Of a stretch of DNA of 6,097 bases, positions 1 to 5,476 are shown in pieces. The stretch spans positions 1-6,097 of the forward strand of contig JAIROH010000079.1 in NCBI GenBank assembly GCA_031257595.1, in the 5' to 3' direction. The stretch's first letter is position 1; each line of letters begins with the position of its first letter. Under the pieces are notes generated by a model. It did no database searches and had not been told where the DNA came from. It worked only from the letters and a program-made list of their open reading frames with translations. The stretch is from Treponema sp. GTDB lineage: Bacteria; Spirochaetota; Spirochaetia; Treponematales; Breznakiellaceae. A program made the position numbers and the translations under genes.

Positions 1-324
1 CTGGGCCGCAGCGAATCGGTGGCGGAAAAGGGAAGCCGGATATTTGCCGCCTATGGAGAAAGCCATATTTTTGAACGCCACCGGCATCGTTATGAATTTT
101 CCAACATCTATCGCGAAGAAATGATCAATTCGGGACTCAGGCTTTCCGCGTTTACCCCCGACGGGCTTTTGGTTGAATCGGCGGAATGGCCGGATCATCC
201 CTGGGCTGTCGGAGTTCAGTTCCACCCGGAATTCAAATCAAAGCCGACGGCGGCCCATCCCCTGTTCAGGGAATTTGTCGCCGCCGCGAAGGACAGCCGG
301 AAAACAGCGGAAAACGGATCATGA
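1..324 (+). CDS. pyrG: CTP synthase, C-terminal end (partial, 5' end outside window)
   Basis: CTP synthase makes CTP from UTP with ATP and glutamine in the cytosol. Only the last 107 residues are visible, in frame 1 from the window edge; bacterial PyrG is usually about 535-580 residues. This part lies in the class I glutamine amidotransferase domain. It carries the family sequence ERHRHRYEFSN and then VQFHPEF, whose His and Glu are the second and third members of the Cys-His-Glu catalytic triad. The TPDGLLVESAEWPDHPW segment before it is also typical. The GTG at 19 is an internal codon, since the frame is open to the edge. The end is a short, charged, variable tail. The stop (TGA 322-324) overlaps the lptC start as ATGA, so lptC is probably translated by coupling. 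Identification is firm from the motifs. Confidence 0.95.
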   Translation: MGRSESVAEKGSRIFAAYGESHIFERHRHRYEFSNIYREEMINSGLRLSAFTPDGLLVESAEWPDHPWAVGVQFHPEFKSKPTAAHPLFREFVAAAKDSRKTAENGS

Positions 325-977
325 GAAAACATTCCGGATCGACATGGATGCCGATCACTGTTTTACTTATCCTCGCGGCCTGTTCTTTTGACTATGATGT
401 ATCCTCCGAAGGTTTCGAAAACGATCCCGATGTGATCATGAAAGATGTGGAATACGTCCGTATGGAAAATTCCGTTCCGGTGGTACGGATGCGTTCCGAA
501 GAAGCCCGGCGTTACGAGGCAAAGCATGTCATGGAGATGGACGATTTTTCTTTTGAACAATACAATGCCGCGGCCTCCGAAACAGACGAAGTTCCGGATA
601 TAAATGTCCGGGGCCGCGGAGCTTCGGTAAAGATCGAAACCGATTCCGGAAATCTGACCATGGCAGGAGGCGTTTCCATAGACGTTCAGTCCGAAGATTT
701 TTCACTGCGCACCGAAAGCCTTTCCTGGGAAGACAAGGAACGGCTTCTATCCGCTCCGGGAGAAGTTACCGTTACCCGTTCGGACGGGACTCAGCTTTCG
801 GGCCGGAATCTTTCCGCCGACACGCGAAGGCGCCAGTGGCGTTTTGAAGGAGCCGTTTCCGGAGACATCGTCGAAAAAGACGAAGACGCGGAAGAGGCCG
901 CGGAAGAGGCCGCGGAAGAGGCCGAAACGGATACAGACAAGGTCCCGGAAGAAGAATACCGGCGGGTGGAAAAATGA
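321..977 (+). CDS. lptC: LptC-like LPS/glycolipid export protein, predicted lipoprotein
   Basis: A 218-residue protein. LptC joins the inner-membrane LptB2FG transporter to the periplasmic LptA bridge. Residues 1-21 form a lipoprotein signal: basic MRK, hydrophobic MPITVLLILAAC and a lipobox LAAC with Cys21. The mature protein would be lipid-anchored instead of held by the single membrane helix of E. coli LptC. Residues about 30-180 alternate short beta-type stretches (for example NLTMAGGVSIDVQSEDFSL and LLSAPGEVTVTRSDGTQLSG), as expected of the Lpt beta-jellyroll. The phrase 'G..V...R.DG..L....L..D...' is typical of LptC/YrbK. A very acidic tail, with AEEA repeated three times at residues 190-201, follows the fold. 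I chose ATG 321 because it begins the signal peptide and overlaps the pyrG stop. The same frame is open further upstream (GTG/ATG from 186), but that would bury the signal. The shine-dalgarno signal is weak, consistent with coupling. Identification rests on fold-type pattern and on lptA/lptB downstream. Confidence 0.82.
   Translation: MRKHSGSTWMPITVLLILAACSFDYDVSSEGFENDPDVIMKDVEYVRMENSVPVVRMRSEEARRYEAKHVMEMDDFSFEQYNAAASETDEVPDINVRGRGASVKIETDSGNLTMAGGVSIDVQSEDFSLRTESLSWEDKERLLSAPGEVTVTRSDGTQLSGRNLSADTRRRQWRFEGAVSGDIVEKDEDAEEAAEEAAEEAETDTDKVPEEEYRRVEK
888..923 (+). repeat. 12-bp tandem repeat, 3 perfect copies, in the lptC tail
   Basis: The unit GCGGAAGAGGCC occurs three times without mismatch at 888-899, 900-911 and 912-923. 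It is in phase with the lptC frame and encodes Ala-Glu-Glu-Ala three times (residues 190-201). Because the unit is 12 bp, gain or loss of copies changes only the length of the acidic tail and does not shift the frame. Confidence 0.95.
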
Positions 978-1112
978 ACCTCTCCGCCCCAAGGGGCGGG
1001 GTATTTTGTAAGCGTTACATTGTTTACGAGGGTGAGTTCTGCAAGGGAATTATTTAACTGTGGGGTTTGTTACCATGCAATCTAAACATAACATTTCTGA
1101 ACCGCCCCAAGG
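975..1112 (+). repeat. Imperfect direct repeat flanking 103 bp
   Basis: The left copy, TGAACC-TCTCC-GCCCCAAGG (975-994), includes the lptC stop codon. The right copy, TGAACC-GCCCCAAGG (1098-1112), lacks the five-base TCTCC. The copies share 15 bases around that gap. This arrangement fits a local duplication, or two ends of repeat units from the same family. I see no clean target-site duplication. Confidence 0.6.
984..999. repeat. Perfect GC hairpin just after the lptC stop
   Basis: CCGCCCC-AA-GGGGCGG is a perfect 7-bp inverted repeat starting seven bases past the lptC stop. On the + strand it is followed by GGTATTTTGT, which has only four T in a row. It could act as a weak or partial terminator or an RNA-stabilising hairpin, but it lacks the clear T-tract of an intrinsic terminator. 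Confidence 0.7.
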
Positions 1113-1153
1113 CTCCCCCGCCGAAAGGCGGGTTCTTGGGAATCAAACCCCAC
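1060..1153. repeat. Nested inverted repeat (large stem-loop) before lptA
   Basis: Outer arms GTGGGGTTTG (1060-1069) and CAAACCCCAC (1144-1153) are perfect complements over 10 bp. Inside lie CCCAAG (1106-1111) with CTTGGG (1135-1140), and innermost CCCGCC (1117-1122) with GGCGGG (1127-1132), closing a GAAA tetraloop of the stable GNRA class. A competing pairing also exists: GAACC (1099-1103) with GGTTC (1131-1135) uses bases of both inner right arms, so two exclusive folds are possible. The right arm ends six bases before ATG 1159 and could hide or expose that start in the RNA. Confidence 0.8.
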
Positions 1154-1158
1154 CGCGA

Positions 1159-1782
1159 ATGAAAGGCCTGATTTTTTTGTTGCCGGCGGTTTTTTCCGTT
1201 TTGTTTTGCGTTTCGCTTTACGCGGAAACGTTCAGCTTTAAAGCCGATAAGATGAGCGGGAGCCGGGCGACCGGCAAGGAAGTCCTGATCCTTTCGGGCA
1301 GCGCCGAAGTTCATTCCGATTCCATCATACTCAAGGCGGATCGTATCGAGATTCAGGGGGCGGACAACGAGTTTATCGACTGCAGCGGCAACGTCTGGGG
1401 CATGGAAGAAGAAAAAAACATTATCTTTAGAACCGACAGGCTCCGCTATGACCGTACTCAAAAAATAGCCCGGCTTGAAGGAGATTCAACCCTGGAAGAC
1501 AGAGACAACGAAGTCGTGGTAAAAGGACGCTTTATCGAATACAACGATGGGAACGAAACTGCGGTGTTCCAGGTAGCGGTACGACTTTTCAAAGAGTCCA
1601 TCGTCTGCCGTTCCGAATATGCCGTATACAAAAGGGACGAACAGCTTCTTGATCTTTCGGGTTTTCCCGTAGTGTTCAAGAACGATGATGAATTCCGCGC
1701 GGACCGCATACGGGTTGACCTTGATACCGAAGACGTTTCCATGGAAGGAACCATTTCCGGTTCTATCAAAGGGAACGATTAA
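1159..1782 (+). CDS. lptA: LptA/OstA-like periplasmic LPS-transport bridge protein
   Basis: A 207-residue secreted protein. LptA subunits stack head to tail to form the periplasmic slide between LptC and outer-membrane LptD. Residues 1-22 are a Sec signal peptide (MKGLIFLLPAVFSVLFCVSLYA), with likely cleavage after Tyr-Ala and before Glu-Thr-Phe. The mature part has the repeating beta-strand pattern of the OstA/LptA jellyroll: SFKADKM, LILSGSAEVHSDSIILKADRIEI, FIDCSGNVWG, FRTDRLRYD, ARLEGDSTLEDRDNEVVVKG and RADRIRVDLDTEDVSMEGTISG. E. coli LptA has 185 residues. I chose ATG 1159 because it starts the signal peptide. No Shine-Dalgarno precedes it (upstream bases CCCCACCGCGA), and in-frame starts at 1075 and 1060 would add 28 or 33 residues encoded by the palindromic element. 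The stop overlaps lptB as TAATG. Confidence 0.85.
   Translation: MKGLIFLLPAVFSVLFCVSLYAETFSFKADKMSGSRATGKEVLILSGSAEVHSDSIILKADRIEIQGADNEFIDCSGNVWGMEEEKNIIFRTDRLRYDRTQKIARLEGDSTLEDRDNEVVVKGRFIEYNDGNETAVFQVAVRLFKESIVCRSEYAVYKRDEQLLDLSGFPVVFKNDDEFRADRIRVDLDTEDVSMEGTISGSIKGND
1768..1774 (+). promoter_or_regulatory. Ribosome binding site of lptB inside the end of lptA
   Basis: AAAGGGA lies seven bases before ATG 1782. It supports this start over the internal ATG at 1815 and fits coupled translation from lptA. Confidence 0.6.
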
Positions 1783-2552
1783 TGGCAGATACCGTTGAGC
1801 AGTACGGCGCGGCCATGGAGACGGATTCGCACGCCCTTGCGGTCCAGGCGTTGCACAAACGTTTCGGCAAGCGGGAAGTTGTCCGGGGTGTTGATTTTAC
1901 GATGAAAAACGGAGAAGTGGCCGGGCTGCTCGGTCCCAATGGAGCGGGAAAAACGACGATATTTTACATCATCGTGGGTTTTCACCGGCCCAGCGGAGGC
2001 AGCGTGCTTCTGGACGGAAGGGACATTGCCACCGAACCGATGTATCGCCGGGCACGGCTGGGTATTACCTATCTGCCCCAGGAAGCGTCGGTGTTCCGGA
2101 AACTTACGGTAGAACAGAACCTGTGGGCCATTCTTGAAACCAGGCGGGACATTGATTTGCCGGCAAAAAAGGAGCGGCTGGAAAAGCTGCTTGAAGAATT
2201 CGGCATTGACCGAATCCGGGGCCAGTACGGCTATACCCTTTCCGGCGGAGAACGGCGGCGCACCGAAATTGCCCGTGCGCTGGCGATGGAGCCGAAATTC
2301 CTGCTTTTGGACGAACCGTTTGCGGGTATCGATCCCAAAACGGTTTTTGAGTTAAAGGTGATTATACGGTCCCTTGCCGAAAATGGTATCGGGATACTCA
2401 TTACCGATCACAATGTACGGGATACGCTGGAAATAACCACGGAAGCGTTTATCATCAACGATGGCCTTATCGTAGCCCGCGGCGGCAAGGACGCGATACT
2501 TGCCGATCCTATGGTACGGGAGATTTATCTGGGCAGAGAATTCCGGATGTAG
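1782..2552 (+). CDS. lptB: LptB, ATPase of the LPS/glycolipid export ABC transporter
   Basis: A 256-residue cytoplasmic ABC ATPase; a dimer powers LptFG to extract LPS-type lipid from the inner membrane and push it along LptC and LptA. All ATPase motifs are intact: Walker A GPNGAGKT (51-58), Q-loop Gln100 in YLPQEASVFRKLT, signature LSGGE (153-157) followed by RRR, Walker B FLLLDEP with Asp177 and catalytic Glu178, and switch His210 in ITDHNVRDTL. LPQEAS-F-R-L, DEPFAGID and the end IYLGREFRM are specific to LptB rather than to ABC ATPases at large. The N-terminus is about 15 residues longer than E. coli LptB; ATG 1815 (Met12) would remove most of that, but the ribosome site favours 1782. It is the last gene of the + strand cluster and faces polA tail to tail. 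Its permease partners LptF/G are not in the window. Confidence 0.97.
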   Translation: MADTVEQYGAAMETDSHALAVQALHKRFGKREVVRGVDFTMKNGEVAGLLGPNGAGKTTIFYIIVGFHRPSGGSVLLDGRDIATEPMYRRARLGITYLPQEASVFRKLTVEQNLWAILETRRDIDLPAKKERLEKLLEEFGIDRIRGQYGYTLSGGERRRTEIARALAMEPKFLLLDEPFAGIDPKTVFELKVIIRSLAENGIGILITDHNVRDTLEITTEAFIINDGLIVARGGKDAILADPMVREIYLGREFRM

Positions 2553-2598
2553 GCGCATGGGCCTGTTCGAATTTTATTGTGTTCAAATGGTTTTTCAT
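2509..2598 (-). CDS. Possible 29-residue small ORF downstream of polA, antisense to the lptB end
   Basis: On the - strand, ATG 2598-2596 is preceded by GGAGG (2608-2604) with five bases between, the best Shine-Dalgarno placement I noticed in the window. The ORF encodes 29 residues starting MKNHLNTIKFEQ and ends at TAG 2511-2509. Its last 44 bases lie opposite the end of lptB, so much of its peptide is set by that gene. It starts 18 bases after the polA stop and could be translated from polA mRNA. There is no membrane segment or recognisable motif. It may be a chance ORF or the 5' remnant of a lost gene; I keep it only because of the ribosome site. Confidence 0.2.
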   Translation of the reverse strand: MKNHLNTIKFEQAHAPTSGILCPDKSPVP

Positions 2599-2615
2599 AA
2601 AGACCTCCATGCTTG

Positions 2616-5441
2616 CTAATGAAATTCTCCCCAGCGTTTCCCTTTTTCCACGCTTACCCGCAGGGGGACGGAAAGCGGAACGGCGTTTTCCATCCGGTCC
2701 CGAACGAGCGCGGCCGTTTCTTCGGCGGCTTCTTTGGGACATTCCAGGATAAGTTCATCGTGAACCTGGAGTAAAAGCTTTGCCGGACTTTTTTTGACGG
2801 AGAGCGCTTTGTCCATGTTGAGCATCGCCGTTTTAACAATGTCCGCCGCCGAACCCTGTATCGGCGTATTGACCGCGACGCGTTCGGCGGCGGCTTTTTC
2901 CGTTTTGTTCTGCGAGTTGATCGCCTGAATATAACGGCGGCGGCCCAGTATTGTCGAAGCGTAGCCGGTTTTTTCGGTACGCCGTATAAGCTCTTCAATA
3001 AAATTTCGCACACCGGCATAGGTACTAAAGTATGCCTGGATAAAGGCCGCCGCATCGCTCCGGCTTATGCCCAGTTCGTTGGAAAGCCGGAAGGCGCTCA
3101 TCCCATACATCACCCCAAAGTTGATGGTCTTGGCGATACGCCGCTTGTCCGCCGGAACGTTTTTTTCATCCAGGCCGAAGATCAGCGCCGCGGTTCTGGC
3201 GTGGACATCTTTCCCGTTGATAAGGGCTTCCATAAGGTTTGGATCCTGGGACAGATGGGTCAATACCACAAGTTCAATCTGATTATAATCCGCGGAAATA
3301 AGGACACAGCCGGGCTTTGCCGTAAAGGCTTCCCGTATCCGCCTGCCTTCTTCTTCCCGTATCGGTATGTTCTGCAAATTCGGATCCCGCGAAGAAAGCC
3401 TGCCCGTCGCGGTGCCTGTCTGGATAAAGTTTGTGTGGATTCTGCCGGCGGCGTCCGCCGTTTCGATAAGGGCGTCGACATACGTTGACTTCAGCTTCGC
3501 CATGGCGCGGTGCCGCAGAATCAGGGCGGGAACTTCGTCGATTCCGGCAAGCTCTTCCAGCACATCCACATCGGTCGAATAGCCTGTTTTGGTCCGCTTT
3601 CCCGGCTTAAGCCCCCTTTCGGTAAAGAGCACTTCCTGAAGCTGCTTGGGCGAACCCAGGTTAAATTCATGCCCCACTTTTTTCCAGGTTTCTTCCTGTA
3701 CCTTTTCCATATCCGTTTCAAGTTCTTTTCCGTATTCGCCAAGCACTTTGGTTTCAATCCTGATGCCCTCTCCTTCCATTTCCGCGAGAATCGGGAGCAG
3801 GGGCATTTCCAGTTCCAGGAAGAGCTTTAAGGATTCCGCTTTTTCAAGCCGGGGGGCGAGAAAACGCATCATGCGGAGGGTAAGGTCGGCGTCTTCGGCG
3901 GAATAACGGCAGGCGGTTTCAAGCGGCGCCTGATCGAAAGAACCGCCTTTGGGAACAACGTCGTCGTATTTTACCGGGCTGTAGTTAAGGTAGTACGCGG
4001 CAAGGGAATCCAGCGAATAGTTGTTCCGTTCGGGATCGTCCACCCAGGCGGCAACCATCGTATCCCAGATACGGCATTTCCAGCGCCCCAGTCCCCATCC
4101 CCGGCTTACCTTGTAGTCGTATTTTGCGTTATGCGCAACTATTATCATCATTGCGTCCATAAGAAGAGGTTCAAGGAGGGCGCGGACTTTTTCGCCGTCT
4201 ATAAACGGATCCGTCCCCGGTTCCCCGCCGCCGGGGGAACTGTGGGCCGTGACCGGAACATAGCAGGCTTCCTTTGGCTTTAACGCAAGTGAAATGCCGA
4301 TAGGCCTGGCGTTCCAGGCGTCAAGGGAATCGGTCTCGAAGTCCAGGGCCAAAAGTCCCTGTTTCCTCGCCGTATCGAGCAGGGCCGCAAGTTCCTTTTC
4401 GTCAAGTATGGTTTTGTAGCGGCCTTCGCCGAGCAGCGAGGGATCCGGGGGGGCGGATTTGCCCGCAGCCTGTGACGATAACTGGCTTTTAACCTTTGAG
4501 TCAAGCTGCCGCGCGGACTGCTGGATACCTTCCCGCATCAGTACCGCCGCGCCGGCGCTTCGGTCAAGGTTTTCAATTGAAAGCTCGTCGATGCTTTTTA
4601 GCGGAAGGGGAACCTTTGTTTCCAGCGTAATAAGTTTTTTCGCAAAATAGGCGCTGTCTTTTCCTTCGGCGAGTTTTTTTCCGATTGCCCCCTCAATGGC
4701 GGCGAGATTTTTATAGATGCCGTCAAGCGAACCGTAGCGGGCCATAAGCTTTACCGCCGTTTTTTCGCCGATTCCCTTTACCCCCGGCACGTTGTCGGAA
4801 TTGTCCCCGATAAGCGACAGCAGATCGAGAACCTTGCCGGGACTTACCCCCCATTCGGCTTTTACCTCGTCCGGACCGGTAAGATCCCAGGGGATGCCCC
4901 CTATCATCCCGCCCGCCCCGGCTTTGCTGCCGGACTTTTGCGGCCTTAGCTGATAAACGCCGCCGCCTACAAGCTGAAGCAGATCCTTGTCCGACGAAAG
5001 TATGTAGCAACCGCGGCCTTCCGCCCGGCAGGTTTCCGCCAGCGTCGCGATAATGTCATCGGCCTCATAGCCGTCTGCACGAAGGGCGGGAACCCCCAGG
5101 GCGGCAAGCATTTCTTCCACCAGCGGAACCTGGGCGTGGAGGTCTTCGGGGGTTTTTTGCCGTGTGGCTTTGTATTCGGCGTACATGTTATGGCGGAACG
5201 TCGGAGTACGGGAATCGAACGCCGCCGCCAACCTGAGGGGTTTTTGCGGTTTCGCGGACGCGCCGGAACCGGCAGGCGCCGGAACGCCGTCGTCGATAAG
5301 CCCTACCAGGGTCCGGGCAAAACCGAACAGGGCGGAAATATTCTCTCCTTTTGGGTTCTTCAGCGGCCTGGAAAGAAAGGCGAAATAGGAGCGATAAATA
5401 AGACCGTAGGCATCTATGACATAAAGGGGAGATTTTACCAT
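2616..5441 (-). CDS. polA: DNA polymerase I (5' nuclease, 3'-5' proofreading, polymerase)
   Basis: A 941-residue enzyme for Okazaki-fragment processing and DNA repair. The 5' nuclease domain (about 1-300) keeps its metal-binding acids: Asp10, Asp76 in AAAFDSRTPTFR, Glu126/Asp128/Asp129 in GYEADD, Asp151/Asp153 in SSDKD, and Asp213/Asp216 in LIGDNSDNVPG. The 3'-5' exonuclease domain (about 340-540) has Asp367/Glu369 (LDFETDSLD), Asp442 (HNAKYD) and Tyr513/Asp517 (YSAEDAD), so proofreading should be active. The polymerase domain (about 545-941) has motif A SADYNQIEL with Asp718, motif B RRIAKTINFGVMYG with Lys771, Phe775 and Tyr779, and motif C VHDE with Asp895. Oddities are Val725 where E. coli has Arg712, and Gly/Ala/Pro/Ser-rich inserts near 52-68, 169-183 and 401-410. 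ATG 5441 matches the usual N-terminus and the next Met (86) is far inside. No Shine-Dalgarno is seen. Confidence 0.98.
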   Translation of the reverse strand: MVKSPLYVIDAYGLIYRSYFAFLSRPLKNPKGENISALFGFARTLVGLIDDGVPAPAGSGASAKPQKPLRLAAAFDSRTPTFRHNMYAEYKATRQKTPEDLHAQVPLVEEMLAALGVPALRADGYEADDIIATLAETCRAEGRGCYILSSDKDLLQLVGGGVYQLRPQKSGSKAGAGGMIGGIPWDLTGPDEVKAEWGVSPGKVLDLLSLIGDNSDNVPGVKGIGEKTAVKLMARYGSLDGIYKNLAAIEGAIGKKLAEGKDSAYFAKKLITLETKVPLPLKSIDELSIENLDRSAGAAVLMREGIQQSARQLDSKVKSQLSSQAAGKSAPPDPSLLGEGRYKTILDEKELAALLDTARKQGLLALDFETDSLDAWNARPIGISLALKPKEACYVPVTAHSSPGGGEPGTDPFIDGEKVRALLEPLLMDAMMIIVAHNAKYDYKVSRGWGLGRWKCRIWDTMVAAWVDDPERNNYSLDSLAAYYLNYSPVKYDDVVPKGGSFDQAPLETACRYSAEDADLTLRMMRFLAPRLEKAESLKLFLELEMPLLPILAEMEGEGIRIETKVLGEYGKELETDMEKVQEETWKKVGHEFNLGSPKQLQEVLFTERGLKPGKRTKTGYSTDVDVLEELAGIDEVPALILRHRAMAKLKSTYVDALIETADAAGRIHTNFIQTGTATGRLSSRDPNLQNIPIREEEGRRIREAFTAKPGCVLISADYNQIELVVLTHLSQDPNLMEALINGKDVHARTAALIFGLDEKNVPADKRRIAKTINFGVMYGMSAFRLSNELGISRSDAAAFIQAYFSTYAGVRNFIEELIRRTEKTGYASTILGRRRYIQAINSQNKTEKAAAERVAVNTPIQGSAADIVKTAMLNMDKALSVKKSPAKLLLQVHDELILECPKEAAEETAALVRDRMENAVPLSVPLRVSVEKGKRWGEFH

Positions 5442-5446
5442 GGCTT

Positions 5447-5476
5447 ATTATACTATGAAAACCGTTACAGTGTCTC
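5447..5476 (-). promoter_or_regulatory. Promoter of polA, with -10 almost touching the start codon
   Basis: On the - strand a consensus -10 TATAAT (5452-5447) is preceded, after 18 bases, by GAGACA (5476-5471), which matches the -35 TTGACA in four of six positions. Only five bases (AAGCC) separate TATAAT from the polA ATG. Transcription from this promoter would begin at or within a base or two of the start codon, giving a leaderless message. No Shine-Dalgarno lies between. Confidence 0.6.

Larger units (their letters stand above)
978..1158. other. Palindrome-rich intergenic element between lptC and lptA
   Basis: This 181-bp gap interrupts an otherwise overlapping gene cluster. From left to right it holds a GC-rich hairpin (984-999), a small operator-like palindrome TGTAA-GCG-TTACA (1007-1019), an A/T-richer middle, and a nested inverted repeat (1060-1153) ending six bases before the lptA ATG. 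The motif TGAACC...GCCCCAAGG occurs at both ends of the left half (975-994 and 1098-1112). I see no convincing promoter. The frame of lptA is open through 1060-1158 (GTG 1060, ATG 1075), but the peptide is rich in Pro, Arg, Gly and Gln and looks like translated non-coding DNA. It may be a small non-autonomous mobile or REP-like repeat, or an mRNA leader controlling lptA; the sequence alone does not decide. Confidence 0.6.

Noticed and set aside
186..320. Longer lptC reading from GTG/ATG at 186 upstream
   Set aside because: It would overlap pyrG by more than 100 bp and place 45 residues ahead of the lipoprotein signal. ATG 321 gives a normal signal and an ATGA junction.
984..1010. Intrinsic terminator after lptC
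   Set aside because: The stem is strong but the loop is two bases and only four T follow. lptA and lptB need transcription through it and no promoter was seen between.
978..1158. Insertion sequence with transposase, or CRISPR repeats
   Set aside because: There is no transposase frame, no regular spacer pattern and no clear target-site duplication; only a short repeat-like element is supported.
1159..1221. LptA as a lipoprotein, using Cys17 in VLFC
   Set aside because: Phe before Cys does not fit even a relaxed spirochaete lipobox, and a good signal-peptidase I site (LYA before ET) follows.
1054..1461. 135-residue ORF on the - strand opposite lptA
   Set aside because: It is antisense to a gene with a signal peptide and LptA-like strands; the protein has no recognisable motif and starts inside lptA.
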